A stretch of DNA of 64,000 nucleotides from Chelydra serpentina (lineage: Eukaryota; Chordata; Testudines; Chelydridae). Shown one piece after another: positions 44,433 through 57,141 of the stretch; position 1 is the first letter of the stretch, and each line of letters starts with the position of its first letter. The position numbers and the translations under genes are program-made. The stretch covers positions 10,000,001 through 10,064,000 of the forward strand of contig JBAIAC010000033.1 in assembly GCA_037349315.1 (NCBI GenBank), written 5' to 3'. The notes under the pieces were generated by a model, which was not told the DNA's origin, made no database searches, and saw nothing but the letters and a program-made list of their open reading frames with translations.

Positions 44433-46235
44433 AAGAGCATAAGACCAATAGTCCATCTAGCCCAGTATCCTGTCTTCTGACAGTGACCAATGCCAGGTGC
44501 TTCAGAGGGAATGAACAGAACAGGCAATCAGAGTGATCCACCCCTGTTGTCCACTCCAAGATTCAGGCAATCTGAGGCTAGAGTGACCCGATTTTTCACA
44601 TTTGCTGTCTGGTCACCCTAGGTCACTCAGAGCCTGGGGTTGCATCTCTGACCATCTTGTCTAATAGCCATTGATGGACTGATCATCCATGAACTTGTCT
44701 AGTTCTTTTTTTAAAGCCGTTATAGTTTTGGCCCTCACATCATCCCCTGGCAACAAGTTCCCACAGGTTGACTTTGCAATGTGTGAAGAAGTACTTCCTT
44801 TTGTTTTTTTTAAACCTGCTGCCTATTAATTTAATTGGGTGACTCCTGGTTCCTGCTTTATGTGACGGAGTAAATAACACTTCTTTATTCATTTTCTCCA
44901 CACCAGTCACAATTGTATAGACCTCTATCATATCCCCACTTAGTCGTCTCTTTTCCAAGTTGAAAAGCCCCAGTCGTCTTAATCTCTCCAAATATGAAAG
45001 CTGTTCCATGCCCTCAATCATTTGTTGCCCTTCTCTGTACCTTTTCCAATTCTAATATATCTTTTTGAGATGGGGTGACTAGAACTGCACGCAATATTCC
45101 AGGTATGTGTGTATGGATTTATATAGTGGCATTATGATATTTTCTGTTTTATTATCTATCCCTTTCCTAATGGTTCCTAACACTGTTAACTTTTTTGATT
45201 GCTGCTGCACATTGAGCAGATGTTTTCAGAGAACTATCCACAGTGACTCCAAGATCTTTCTTGAGTGGTAACAGCTAATTTAGACCCCATCATTTTGTAT
45301 GTATAGTTAATGTGCATTACTTTGCATTTATCAACATTGAATTTCATGTGCCATTTTGTTACTCAATCATTCAGTTTTGTGAGATCCTTTTGTAGCTCTT
45401 CAGAGTCTGCTTTGGACTTAACTATCTTGAGTAGTTTTGTATCATCTGCAAATTTAGCCACCTCACTGGTTTACCCCTTTTTCCAGATCATTTATGAATA
45501 TGTTGAACAGTACCGGTCCCAGTACAGACCCCTGTGGGACATGACTATATACCTCTTTCCATTCTGAAAAACTGATAATTTATTCCTGCCCTTTGTTTTC
45601 TGTCTTTTAACCAGTTACTGAGCCATGAGACGACCTTCCCTCTTATCCTATGACTGCTTAGTTGGCTTAAGAGCCTTTGGTGAGGGACCTTGTCAAAGGC
45701 TTTCCGAAAATCTAAGTACACTATATCCACTGGATCACCTTTATCCATATGTTTGTTGACCCCCTCAAAGAATTCCAATAGATTGATGAGGCAAGATTTC
45801 CCTTTACAAAAGCCAGGTATACTCTTCCCCATCAAATCATGTTCATCTATGTATCTGATAATTCTGTTTTTTACTATAGTTTCAACCAAATTTTTCTGGT
45901 ACTAAAGTTAGGTTTACTGACCTATAATTGCCAAGATTGCCTCTAGAGCCTTTTTTAAAAATTCTGTCATATTAGCTATCCTCCAGTCATCTGGTACAGA
46001 AGCTGATTTAAACGACAGATCACATACCACAGTTAGTAGTTCTGCAACTGCATATTTGAATTCCTTCAGAAATTGGGTGAATGCCACGGGAACTTAACTA
46101 CTGTTTAATTGAGCAATTTCTTCCAAAAACTGCTCTACTGACATCTTAAATCTGGGACAGTTCCTCAGATTTGTCACCTAAAAAGAATGGTTCAGGTGTG
46201 GGACTCTCCCTCAATTCCTCTGCAGTGAATGAATG
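44433..46235 (-). pseudogene. CR1-clade LINE reverse transcriptase and 3' UTR, minus strand
   Basis: Read on the minus strand. RIIRYIDEHDLMGKSIPGF and VDIVYLDFRKAFDKVPHQRL (45545-45889) give motif A of the polymerase. The reading then passes through the template-binding region in broken frames. MIEGMEQLSYLERLRRLGLF and [14 protein letters not shown] (44740-45021) follow, then a 3' UTR with CCAATGCCAGGTGCTTCAG (+ strand sense). The FADD region at about 45430 reads as a plausible LADDTKL-like block but in shifted frames. Multiple stops show it is inactive. A 42-bp deleted hAT MITE sits in the 3' UTR (44579-44620). Confidence 0.83.
44579..44620. mobile_element. Deleted TAGGGTGACC hAT MITE, copy 4
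   Basis: TAGAGTGACCCGATTTTTC runs directly to GCTGTCTGGTCACCCTA, so the ends are kept but about 80 bp of the interior are lost. Flanks GAGGC and GGTCACTC give no clear duplication. Confidence 0.72.
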
Positions 46236-47512
46236 GGTCAGGTTTTGAAGCATGCACACCCACCTTAGGCATGCCAATGCCTCAATGCATATGTACAAGT
46301 TGCATTTGCACATACACAGTTGTGTATGTATATGCATCAAGAAATCACATTCCTAAGTCATGCATGTAAAGAAATGTTAATTTTGCCTTGTGTTAAATGC
46401 ATTTCACCAGAAATATTTATACCTTATTTCAGATAAATATTCTGAGTATATATTAAGATTATAGCATGGTGGTCAGTTTGCACAGTATTTGTGAATTCAG
46501 AGTATTCATGATTCTAGTTGTTTTGATTGGAGTTCTTTGTCTTCCCTGACAGGATGAGTATTACTCAGAATTATTTTTTAGTGCAAATGCTTACAGTTAG
46601 AATTTTAAAATTTCCTTCTTTACGACTAATCCAAATTTCAAAAGTAGTAAGTGAGAAGATTTCCACTGACTTGACTGGGTGCTGAATCAATTCAGTCCCT
46701 GTGAGTACAAAACCCAAACCTTTAGCACAAAATATGTAATTTTCATTTATGATGAAGGTAAAGATGACCATATTGCACTTTAGTTTTGCCAAATAAACTT
46801 TTCTATATCTCCCTACCATTTCAATAGTTTCACATGTAATGTTATTTCTAGAAAGCAACCCATGTGATTTCTTTAATTTGCTTCTCCGCTATCATTTTGT
46901 GAGTGTTTAAGTTGATGTGCAATGCTGCCTTCAGGCACATTTTCAATATTCTTACTGAATGAATATGGAAACAGGGATTCCTGGCAATCACAGGGTTAAA
47001 GTATTCATGAAATTCAGCAATATACATCTAAAACAGAATCAGCAAAACCCATTAAATAATTGAGCATTTTTGGGGAAAAAATCTGCATGCAACACCTGCA
47101 AATGATTACCACCGTAAACTGTTATGCAACAAAACTGACATTCAGCCACAACATTTGCACATAACTGTCAATGACTTGCTTTCAAGTTACTAATTTTGTT
47201 GAAGTTAACAGCCAATAATTACATTATGTTTTATTCCTCCTCCTATAAAACCTTTACTAACACTTAATTAGACAAAAGACACAAGAGGACCACTTCAGAG
47301 ATCTAAAAGGGTTGATAAAAGTCTAACCCGCACGTTGACATCTCCAGTACATATTTTCAGAGAAGACTTCTGTACACTGGAAGCATCAAAAACAAAGACA
47401 ATTGCAGCAAAATGGTAAATCAAAATAAACACATAACCTGTTTTTATTTGCATTTACATAACTTGTTACAATAAGGAAAGCACACAAATAATACTGACAC
47501 TGTAAAAACAAC
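46236..47512. other. AT-rich DNA with no gene recognised
   Basis: Nothing recognised. The minus frame at 46571-46858 has no known motif. Confidence 0.45.
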
Positions 47513-48835
47513 ATCATAGAATCATAGGACTGGAAGGGACCTTGAGAGGTCACCTAGTCCAGTCCCCTGCACTCATGGCAGGACTAAGTATTATCTAGAC
47601 CATCCCTGACAGGTGTTTGTCCAACCTGCTCTTAAAAATCTCCAATGATGAGGATTCCACAACCTCCCTAGGCAATTCATTCCAGAGCTTAACCACCCTG
47701 ACAGTTAGGACTTTTTCCTAATGTCCAACCTAAACCTCCCTTGCTGCAATTTAAGCCCATTGCTTCTTGTCCTATCTTCAGAAGTTAAGAAAAACAAATT
47801 TTCTCCCTCCTCTTTGTAACAACCCTTTACATATTTGAAGATTATTATCATGTCCCCGCTCAGTCTTCTTTTTTCCAGACTAAACAAACCCGTTTTTTTC
47901 AATCTTCCCTCATAGGTCATGTTTTCTAAACCTTTAATCATTTTTGTTGCTCTCCTCTGGATTCTCTCCAATTTGTCCACATCATTCCTGAAATGTGGCA
48001 CCCAGAACTGGACACAATACTCCAGTTGAGGCCTACTCAGCACAGAGTAGAGCGAAATAATTACTTCTCGTGTCTTGCTTTTGACAAATCCATGCTGACT
48101 GTTACTTATCACCTTATTATCTTCTAGATGTTTGCAAACTGATTGCTTAATTATTTGCTCCATTATCTTTCCGGGTACAGAAGTTAAGATGGCTGGTCTG
48201 TAATTCCCTAGGTTGTACTTATTTTCCTTTTTATAGATTGGTACTATATTTGCCCTTTTCCAGTCTTCTGGAATCTCTCCGGTCTTCCATGACTTTCCAA
48301 AGAGAATTGCTAATGGCTCAGATATCTCCTCAGTCAGCTCCTTGAGTATTCTAGGATGCATTTCATCAGGCCCTGATAACTTGAAGACATCTAAGTTGTC
48401 TAAGTAATTTTTAACTTGTTCTTCCCCTATTTTAGCCTCTTCTGAACCTACCTTATTTTCACTGGTATTCACTATGTTAGACGTCCAATCACCAACCTTC
48501 ATGGTGAAAACCGAAACAAAGAAGTAATTAAGCACCTCTACCATTTCCAAATGTTCTGTTATTGTCTCACCCCCCCCCCCCACTTGAGTAATGGGCTACC
48601 CTGTCCTTGGTCTTCCTCTTGCGTCTAATGTATTTGCAGAATGTTTCCGTGTTACCCTTTATGTCTCTAGCTAATTTGATCTCGTTTTGTGCCTTGGCCT
48701 TTCACATTTTGTCCCTACATACTTATATTATTTATTTATATTCATCCTTTGTAATTTGACCTAGTTGCCACTTTTTGTAGGACTCTTTTTTGATTTTTAG
48801 ATCACTGAAGATCCCCTGGTTAAGCCATCATATTA
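47513..48835 (-). pseudogene. CR1 LINE with an in-frame deletion of the reverse transcriptase core
   Basis: The minus strand holds a 292-codon frame (47705-48583). It begins with [20 protein letters not shown], then [31 protein letters not shown], and then jumps to [19 protein letters not shown]. Compared with the 59 kb copy, everything from motif A through FADD is missing, yet the frame is kept across the junction (near 48070). The C-terminal part includes [20 protein letters not shown] and SSNGL-like blocks. The 3' UTR ends at CATAGAATCATAGG (+ strand). Upstream frames reach [14 protein letters not shown] near 48760. It cannot polymerise DNA. Confidence 0.86.
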
Positions 48836-50084
48836 TTTAAAACTCTGTTAAAACTTCCTTGAACACTCTGGAAAAGTTTTAACAATTCATTGCTTTGAAC
48901 AAACCATTAGCAGTTTGGTTTACTCAGGATGCATTTTCTATATGCTCTATTCCTTCCTTTTTCTGCTATCAAGGAAATATACATGAGAACAGAATCCAGA
49001 TTCACATTCTCAGCTGCACATAATGTCCACTGGGTGCAGTTAAGAAGTGTGACAGGAGAGAGTTGTGGTGCAAATAAGCCATGTTAAGCTTCCCATTCCT
49101 GCAGTCTGTTTCTCATCTGCACTGTCCCTGATATTTTTAAAGCAGTCTCAAGGCTGTGCTAAAATTACACCAGGTCCTGTTGGGACAGCCAGGGAGCACT
49201 GGAATGCAGGGACATGCCACAGAGGGATACCTCCACAAGTCAGACCCACCCAGGTTAAAGTCTGCTTTGAGCGGGGTCCATGAATCAGATCTATCCAGGT
49301 TTAAGTCTGTTTTGAGCAGGGAGATGGATAAAAAGCAGATCCAAAACTAGCCTTTTGTTTTAAAAAGTTCATCTGGCCTGCCACTGATTCTCCACTTGAT
49401 ATCATAACCTCAGAATATGGCATCATGGTTCGCTGTGGAAATTATTATGGTGACAGGAACAAAGGATTAATGCTTTAACTGAGGAATAAGCAAAAGCAGC
49501 AGATTAATTTTTTGGTAATAAATATCCTATTTTAATGCAATCCTCCTAAACAATAAAGAACCAATCAATCAAGGGAAAGGTTCTTGACAGAACTGTTCCT
49601 ACATAAGCTGCTTTTTCAAGTTTTCCCCTGAAGCATGAACATCTAAGGTTTTCTATGTTTTTTTAATTATAAGAGCCAATGAAGAAAGTACTGAACATAA
49701 TGGCGAAATCATGAAGTCAGAATGAATCTGGCAGATGTAGTATAGAAAAGACCAAATCTGAACCCAGAGAGCTGAACTTTTAATCACTAGACACATGCTA
49801 TTACTCAGAATGCACTGGCTATCACAAATTCTTTAAAAGGTGAATTAATCTCTAATGAGAAATCATTTGAGACAATAAGCAACACAGGAGGACAAAAATA
49901 CCTCAAGTGTTGTGTTCAAAAATATTGTTCTTCCTGGACTTTTTCCTGTAGTTCATACTTGCAAAGAGTAACATGGACAGCTGATAACCTAAACTCTGAA
50001 AAAACAATGATTCTTGTGTAGCAACAAAACAAGTCTAATGTAATACACATAAAATAAAAATTATATACAGTAAGGCAGTGTGGT
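48836..50084. other. No gene recognised; contains a 45-bp tandem duplication
   Basis: Units at 49240-49276 and 49285-49321 share CAGxxCxAxCCAGGTTxAAGT and TTTTGAGC-like sequence at a 45-bp period. Otherwise nothing recognised. Confidence 0.5.
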
Positions 50085-50350
50085 TTGGGAGTCTGAAAAT
50101 GAGCTGGAAGCTGGGAACATCTACATTGTAATGATGACTTTAGTGCTGATTGACTGTGTTACCTTGGGCAAGAAACCTAAAGTTTATGGGCCAAGTTCTA
50201 GCCTGATTCTCTTCCTGTGCAACTCTGCTGATGTCAGCTGAGTTAGTATTAGTGTAACTGAGATAAAACCCTAGCCCCTATTTCTCAGTTTCCCCCTCTG
50301 TAAAATGGAGTTAAGGAAACTTACCTACCTACCTACCTGAGGTACCTTAA
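50085..50350 (+). mobile_element. MIR-type SINE with a short insertion
   Basis: GACTGTGTTACCTTGGGCAA followed by GAAACCTAAAG (50152-50184) and TTTCTCAGTTTCCCCCTC / TGTAAAATGGAG (50281-50312) are the MIR core and 3' part in plus orientation. Between them, about 50178-50280 carries a foldback-type repeat (GGGCCAAGTTCTAGCC...CCCTAGCCCC). The end has a short ACCT repeat. Confidence 0.78.
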
Positions 50351-50370
50351 AGAAGAGATCTGTAAACTTT

Positions 50371-50474
50371 AAAGCTTGTTTCTCTCACCAACAGAAGTTG
50401 GCCCAATAAAATATATTACCTCACCTACCTTGTGTCCCTGATATCTTCGAACCAACATGGCTACAACCACACAG
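50371..50474 (-). mobile_element. Penelope-related 3' end fragment
   Basis: The reverse complement reads GTGGTTGTAGCCATGTTGG, then ACACAAGGTAGGTGAGGTAA and CCAACTTCTGTTGGTGAGAG. It pairs with 35012-35112 and shares the GTAGCC-TGTT-G start with the other Penelope ends. Confidence 0.58.
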
Positions 50475-52969
50475 CATATAATAGGGGTGTTATCATTTTT
50501 TATGTTTATAAAGCATTATGGCAATGTAAAGTATCATACTATTGAGAGATACATCTTCCCCCCCCCATACTCAAAATTAAACCTACCTTTCCAATGTAAG
50601 TACTAAGAGTTGTCATTCTCTGGGAGCTAATGGTGATATGTGAGCCTATTTATGATCCTATTACGTAATGATAGCTTTTTTCAGAAAGTGTTTATTTGTA
50701 AAACACTACTGAATATATTATACATTTCAGGATAGGGAAATGTGGAATCTATTGCAGTACACAAATATTCTTGGTGTTGAATAAGGCTTAAAGCAGACAA
50801 TACATGCCATTATCTCTTTATTGTTATGGCTTACACCCTTAGACCAGTTATTGCTTACACTCTAAGACCTGGACTCTTAGCTGATCAAGCTATCAGCAGT
50901 GTTTCCAGTTTATTCAACATACTCATTTTGTTTGCTGAAAACAACAAGATTTCCTAGAAAGAACCCTGAATGTCTGAAAAAAGTGATGTGACTACAATAC
51001 TGAGCAAAACAGACTTCATATATTCAAAGTTTGGCATTATACAACAGAAGTGTCTATGCCAGTTTGTAATACACAGCTGATCCTCAAAATTATATAGATA
51101 ATAGTTTGCTTGTATTGTGCAAACTGGTTTAATATTTGATCTTATAAACTTGGTTCTTGTCCTCAGATGAACAAGTCTGTAATAAAACAAGGTATGTGTC
51201 AAATGTAGGAAAAAAGAATAAGAAACCGATTAACAAAATGACTGAAGTCATGTTTCTCTGTAGCCAGATCTTTTAACACATCACAACAAATGTACATTTT
51301 CTAGCTTGGTACCAATGGACCTAGTTGATGATGATATCACAAGTAAGGCAGAAAGGGAATGACACAAAATTACTGCCAATATACTTAAATATTTGCATAC
51401 AAGCAATTCCTAGGCAATATAATTCATTAGCATGTCAGTTGTACTTTGTACTATGAGGCAGTAGAGTTATCAGGCATTAATGTCAGCAATGAAAAAAATA
51501 ATAACGAGGCAGACACACTATGCCTTGGAAAATAATCAATAAGTATTGGCTATTTCACAGCATAATCACTCGGTGGCAACGTTTTGGGTTTTTTTTCAGT
51601 AACTGATTATTATACAGTAAGTGCAAACACAAATGTGGAACAAAACCAGTTTGATACATGAGCATCAACCTTGAATCTTGCAAACAAATCTTTCCACCTA
51701 GAATTTATTTTAAAAAGATGAGCTGTTTAAAAAAGCTAGTGATTCTATTTCTTAAATATTTCCTTCCTTTTGCAAGATTTTTAATTTCATAGGCAATACC
51801 GAACAACCGCCCAGAGACAACCTGTGCTGGCCGACAGTGAAGGGGGATCGGAGGCTGAGTGAGGGCAGACGGCTTCAGCAGTGTTACTGAGCATGCTCAG
51901 TCCATGTGAGCATACTCAGTACAAGCCAAGCAGCAAATCTAGGGGGGCAAAGTGACCCCCCCTTCCCTCCCTCATGGGAATAAAACTACACATATTTCTG
52001 CACAGAAGCATAATCTACTGACAACAGACCTCAAAGATGGTCTTTAAGATGCAACTATAATAAAACTATGTTTTGTCCTCACTCAGAATATTGTGCTCTG
52101 TTTCAATAATACATGGCATGTCAGAAAGTCTCTGAAGAAGGCTATATACATGCCAGGGTTCTGACGACCTTATGAAACACTTCAATTTCACTCTTATGGT
52201 TAACATTGTCATCAGAGCACCTTCATGTATCTATAACATTCTCGCTCAGAGCTGTGCAATATGCCCTCTTTCTGAACAAACAAAGGGGTAGGCAAACTTT
52301 TTTACTCTAGTTTTGAATCCATTTTATCCTACATAGGCTCTTATACCATCCTCATCACCACAGTATTTAAGTGCATTAAGCAATGTGACTAATTTCTGCC
52401 ATGTGTGGTTCATTCTTTCCTCTGGGGAAAAATTGTGTGCATAATGTAGTGTTCTGTTCGGATAGGATTTTTAAAAATTATATGTAGATATTTCTATGTG
52501 TCTATAATTAGTTAAGGTAAAGCCAAAGAAGTGTCTTTCCCTTGAAGCAGAAGATGGTTACATTTGAGATGATTCTTAGTTTTGGGGGAATTTACTTCAT
52601 TCCAGTCTTGCATCAATCCCATACTATGTTTTGTTTCTTGAACAAGTAAGCTATACCCGTGAGGTAGGCTGCTCCATCATGCTCACGTAGCTGAACTGTC
52701 AACCAGGGTCCCAGTGCTCATCTCCGAGCTTTAAGTGACCTTGCTGATATCTTGTGGATCAGGTGAAGATAAAGATCAAGACCTTCAATTTGACTCTATA
52801 TTCTACAAAAAGCGAGTATAGAAAATGGAGGACAGGTATGATCTGCTCAAGTGAAGCATTAAAGGATTCAGAACTTTCTTAGGAAACTGCAAAAAAGGAG
52901 CAAAAATTACTACAAAAACTGCAGTAAAAATAGATACATGATATATCCTATATGCTGACCACCCACTTC
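50475..52969. other. AT-rich DNA with no gene recognised
   Basis: A GC-richer patch at about 51790-51970, with GAGCATGCTCAGTCC, may be a repeat related to 32279-32420. Nothing else recognised. Confidence 0.45.
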
Positions 52970-53400
52970 CATTCCTTTACTGTTTCCCATTTGTTCATTC
53001 ATCATTTATCAGCTGCATTCTTTTTAATTTGGCATTTGTCAGCTCTTTCCATTCATTTTCATTCACCAATTGTTCAGTTATCATTTATCAGACTTTTCTA
53101 GGTATTCTGACATGCCAGCTCTGTTTGTTTATCATTTGTTGGCCAAATTTGTCTTTTCCTGTACTCCATCCACTCACTTGTCAGCTTTCCCTCCACCCTT
53201 TTTTATTTGGTATGTTGACTGCCTCATAGATATTCATTAGCTTCACTAATTTGCTTCAGTTTGGCCTTATTTTGGCCTCATTTGTTTACTATCATTTCCC
53301 TTTGATATGTGTTAGCTTTTGTGGTTCATTGCTGCCAGCTCCAAACCATTTGTCTGTCGACATTTGTTTACATATACAGGACCATCTACAGTCTGTTTTA
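52970..53400 (+). repeat. Degenerate minisatellite around CATTTGTCAGCT
   Basis: The motif recurs in varied forms: CATTTATCAGCTGC, CATTTGTCAGCTC, CATTTATCAGAC, CATTTGTTGGCC, CACTTGTCAGCTT, ATGTGTTAGCTTTTG, CATTTGTCTGTC. Spacing is irregular, roughly 35-50 bp, with T-rich joints. It looks like an old, diverged tandem array. Confidence 0.55.
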
Positions 53401-53433
53401 CTTTCTTGTGCTATTCTAATGTATCAAGACTAA

Positions 53434-54259
53434 GGCCGTGGCTACACTTACGAGTTACAGCGCAATAAAACTGCCTGCAGCGCTGTAACTCACTAACTGG
53501 CTACACTTGCAAGGCACGTGCAGCGCTGTATCTCCTCAGATACAGCGCTGCATGTACTCCACCTCCCCGACAGGAATAACAGCTGTTGCGAAGTGGGTGG
53601 AACGTTGGTCTTTCAGTGTAGCCGAGGAACAACAGGAACAACGCAGTTACTGATCTCCGGAAGCTCCCTTTGTTTTGAAACGGCACTTCCGGGTTGGAGT
53701 TCAGAGCTCCGTTGTTGAGGTGCTTTACAAAAAACCAAACACAGCTACTGTTTGCAGGCGGGGGGGGGGGGGAGGGAGAGAGTGGGGGCTCCGTTAGGAA
53801 TGCCGGCAGCAAAGTTGCCTTGGACAGAGACGGCGTGGGGGGGGGGGGAGAGAGAAGAACGGCGGGGGGGGGGGGGAAGGCTCCGTTTCCTCTCTTTTAT
53901 CTGCTCTTTAAAAACAAACAAAGCCCCTGCTGTTTGCTTTCAGTGATTGAGAGAGAGGCAGGGGATGTGGAGGTGTGGAAATAATGAGCTGACACTCTGT
54001 GGATATTCCAAAAACCCACTCTGTCTCCAGAAACGCTCCCTGTCAAAGTCCCCCTCACCCCCCCTATTTGAAAAGCACTTTGCAGCCACTTGAATGCCCA
54101 TAATGCACCACTCCCAATACAGCTGCAAATGCCTCAAATGTAGCCACCTTACTGCGCTGGCAGCTGCCAGTGTGGACAGGCTGCAGCGCTTTCCCTACTC
54201 AACTGTACGAACACGGGTTTAACTAACAGCACTGTACATCTGCAAGTGTAGCCAAGGCC
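53434..54259. mobile_element. Harbinger-type non-autonomous element, copy 2
   Basis: An 826-bp copy of the element at 6485-7304 in the same orientation, with ends GGCCGTGGCTACACTTA and AAGTGTAGCCAAGGCC. The flanks are TAA (53431-53433) and TTA (54260-54262), so the target copies differ at the middle base. G-runs inside differ in length from copy 1. The frames 53501-53984 are translations of those tracts, not genes. Confidence 0.87.
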
Positions 54260-54262
54260 TTA

Positions 54263-54889
54263 GTAAGGGATGCTATTGGCACCACAACAATGGCTATCAT
54301 TCGTTCACCAGCCTAAATTGGAAGCATCTCCATTAAAATCAGTGGAGTTGCTCCATACACACTGCTGTATAAGAACGGACGCTGACCCATAATCTATGTA
54401 TACCTAGAAAATTATACAAATGATAAAGATGTATTTTCTACTTTAGCCAATATTTTCCTCCAGAAGATCCATTGTAGGACTGAAAGGCAGCAGAACTGCG
54501 GGTTCCACTGTCCATGCCACTGAACAGATTTTTTTTTGGTGCATGTCAAGGGAAAGATGGGGAATATAGTTTGTGGATACACAAGGGTCAGGATTTGGTT
54601 AACAGTAAATTATAGCTGTCATTCATTACAGTGGGGATGCCCACATTTTCAGAAACCCAGGCTTGTACTGGCAGTTTACTAGGATCCTGAGAGCCACTCC
54701 TAAATTATCTTACAAACAATATTATGAAAATAAATTACAGTCATATATGTGGATGTAGATTTTCCTTGCTAGATGAGCGGATATTGCTTATTAGAGTACA
54801 ATACCAAGAAAAAACATAGCTGATCAATTTTTTCCTCACTTAGCAGTTACTGTGAGAGGGAAGTCATGGTCTGTGCTATAAGACACTAT
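54263..54889. other. No gene recognised
   Basis: Nothing recognised. Confidence 0.45.
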
Positions 54890-54894
54890 CCTGC

Positions 54895-55987
54895 TGTAAC
54901 GATGCTGGTTCTGGCGGGACCTAACTGAGAGTGCCAGTTCAGGACAAATTGCTTCAAACAGGGCAATTACAGCCCAAGGCTGGGGTTTTTCCACCTCTAA
55001 GGCAAACCAAACCAGCCAGATGGAGGAGACTTTGGTTTTACCCCACTGGCTAACCACAAGTCATCCCAAGCAATCCCCTAAGACACGCCAGTTTCCCAGT
55101 CTCACCACCAGTGCCACTCGTTATGGGGACAACTGGTCATGAAAACCAATGCCCCAGTAAAAGAAAAAAGGTCCTCCCGATCCCAATGGACCAAGCCCCC
55201 AGATCCAGGTCAATATACAAACCAGATCTTACCCACAAATCACGCTGTTGCCAATCCTTTAGAATCTAAAATCTAAAGGTTTATTCATAAAAGGAAAAAG
55301 GTATAGGTGAGAGCTAGAATTGGTTAAAAGGAATCAATTACATACAGTAACGGCAAAGTTCTTCGTTCAGGCTTGCAGAGATGGAATAAACTGCAGGTTC
55401 AAATTCAAATTAAGTCTCTGGAGTACATCCTGGGATGGGTCCTTCAGTCCTTTGTTCAAAGCTTCCATTTGTAGAAAGGTTCTTCCAGAGGTAAGAAGCA
55501 GGAATGAAGACAAAATGGAAATGAGGCAGCTGCCTTTTATAGTTTCTTCCAGGTGTAAAGACACCTCTTTCCTTACTGTGGAAAGTCACAGCAAAATGGA
55601 GTCTGGAGTCACATGGGCAAGTCCCTGCATAATTTGCTGAGTCACAGGCGTGTCTGCCTTCTCTCAATGGGTCCATTGTATCTTCGATGGTCCTTAATGG
55701 GCCATCAGCAGGCCTGGCAGAGCTGATAGCTTGTCTGTGGTCCCAGAAACACAGCCCCAGTTTGAAATACAAACAGTATAAAGCCATTGAAATACAGACA
55801 GTATAAAGCCAATATTCATAACTTCAACTACAAAACTGATACATACATATAAATGGCATAATCATAACCAGCCAAGCATAACCCGGTCTTAGACACTCAT
55901 CTGACCCCCTTTATATAAGATTTGGTGCCACTACAGGACCTTTGTTGCAACAATGAGCTATATGGTCCCATTGTCAATAACGTCACA
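54895..55987 (-). mobile_element. Solo LTR, 1093 bp
   Basis: Starts TGTAACGATG and ends AACGTCACA with a perfect 5-bp duplication CCTGC (54890-54894 and 55988-55992). On the minus strand, TATAAAA (55535-55541) precedes AATAAA (55280-55285), giving U3-R-U5 order in that direction. A 26-bp tandem duplication (ACAAACAGTATAAAGCCATT-like) lies at about 55766-55815. No internal genes. The frames 55320-55787 carry no known motif. Confidence 0.92.
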
Positions 55988-55992
55988 CCTGC

Positions 55993-56544
55993 ACTTGGCC
56001 CTAAGAACTTTAAACAATTCTGCATTATAAGTAGTTGATCTATGATCCTAAATTAGTCAAAGATACAATCTGTCAGCTATACCTTTTAATAAATAATAAA
56101 GAACTCTGAGTTATGAAAAGGAGAAGCAAAATCTCAAAGCCTCTCATCCAAATATTTTTGTAGGTAACAGTAAAAGATGTGCTCAAAAATTATTTAGGAG
56201 GTTTATTCTCAATGAATATAACTCAGCATGCTATGTATACTATTAATTTGTATTCCTGGTAATATATTTAACATTAATTGTGCTACACACAGTTACACAT
56301 ATATCATATACTTTTTCAGCAGTAATAATTTTTTCTAGTGCTGTGTCTTTATTATAGTAATTGCCCCCCCCCCCCATTTTAATCTAATAGGTTCTGAATG
56401 TAATGAATCTTTGGGTTAAACTCTGTTTAGATTCCACCTATCTTATATTTTTATATACACATACATACACTAACTTCCTTATTCTGTCCTCAGGTCTATA
56501 TAGTGTGTTAGTAAGCAAGGTATGTATTAATGATTTTTCCTAAC
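55993..56544. other. AT-rich DNA with no gene recognised
   Basis: A C13-like run near 56365. Nothing else recognised. Confidence 0.45.
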
Positions 56545-56547
56545 TAA

Positions 56548-57141
56548 GGGTAGGTCTACACTTACCCGTCGCGTCGGAGGCGTCGGATCGATGTTCTGGG
56601 TTCGATTTATCGCGTCTTGTCTAGATGCGATAAATCGAACCAGGAAGTGCTCCCCCGTCGACGCTGGTAATCCAGCTCGACGAACGGAGTAGGCGGAGTC
56701 GACGGGGGAGCCTGCGCGCCGCGTGTGGACCCCGGGTAAGTACGTTTTCATTCGAACTAAGATAGTTCGACTTCAGCTACGTTATTCACGTAGCTGAAGT
56801 TGCGTATCTTAGGGCTGGTCCACACTAACCCCCCGGTTCGAACTAAGATACGCAACTTCAGCTACGTGAATAACATAGCTGAAGTCAAAGTATCTTAGTT
56901 CAAACTACAAGGTACTTACCACGGGTCCACACGCGGCAGGCAGGCTCCCCCGTCGACTCCGTGTACTCCTCTCGTGGAGCAGGAGTACCGGTGTCGATGG
57001 CGAGCACTTCCGGGATCGATTTATCGCGTCTAGACAAGACGTGATAAATCGATCCCAGAAGATCGATTGCTTACCGTCGAACCCGGAGGTAAGTATAGAC
57101 GTACCCTTAGTTCGAATTGGGGGGTTAGTGTAGACCAGCCC
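56548..57141 (+). mobile_element. Harbinger-type MITE copy D, split by copy E of the same family
   Basis: Copy D runs 56548-56811 and resumes 57110-57141, about 296 bp in total. Ends are GGGTAGGTCTACAC and GTGTAGACCAGCCC. Left flank is TAA; right flank is GAA. Its reading through GTATCTTA (56804-56811) and GTTCGAATT (57110) is restored when copy E and one TTA are removed, giving the ATCTTAGTTCGA of intact copies. Both family hairpins are present in the left part. Confidence 0.9.
56812..57106 (-). mobile_element. Harbinger-type MITE copy E, nested inside copy D
   Basis: A 295-bp element, ends GGGCTGGTCCACAC and GTATAGACGTACCC, with TTA on each side (56809-56811 and 57107-57109). It is in the opposite orientation to copy D, like copy C. 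Hairpins are retained with single changes. The minus frame 56905-57357 is chance. Confidence 0.92.
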
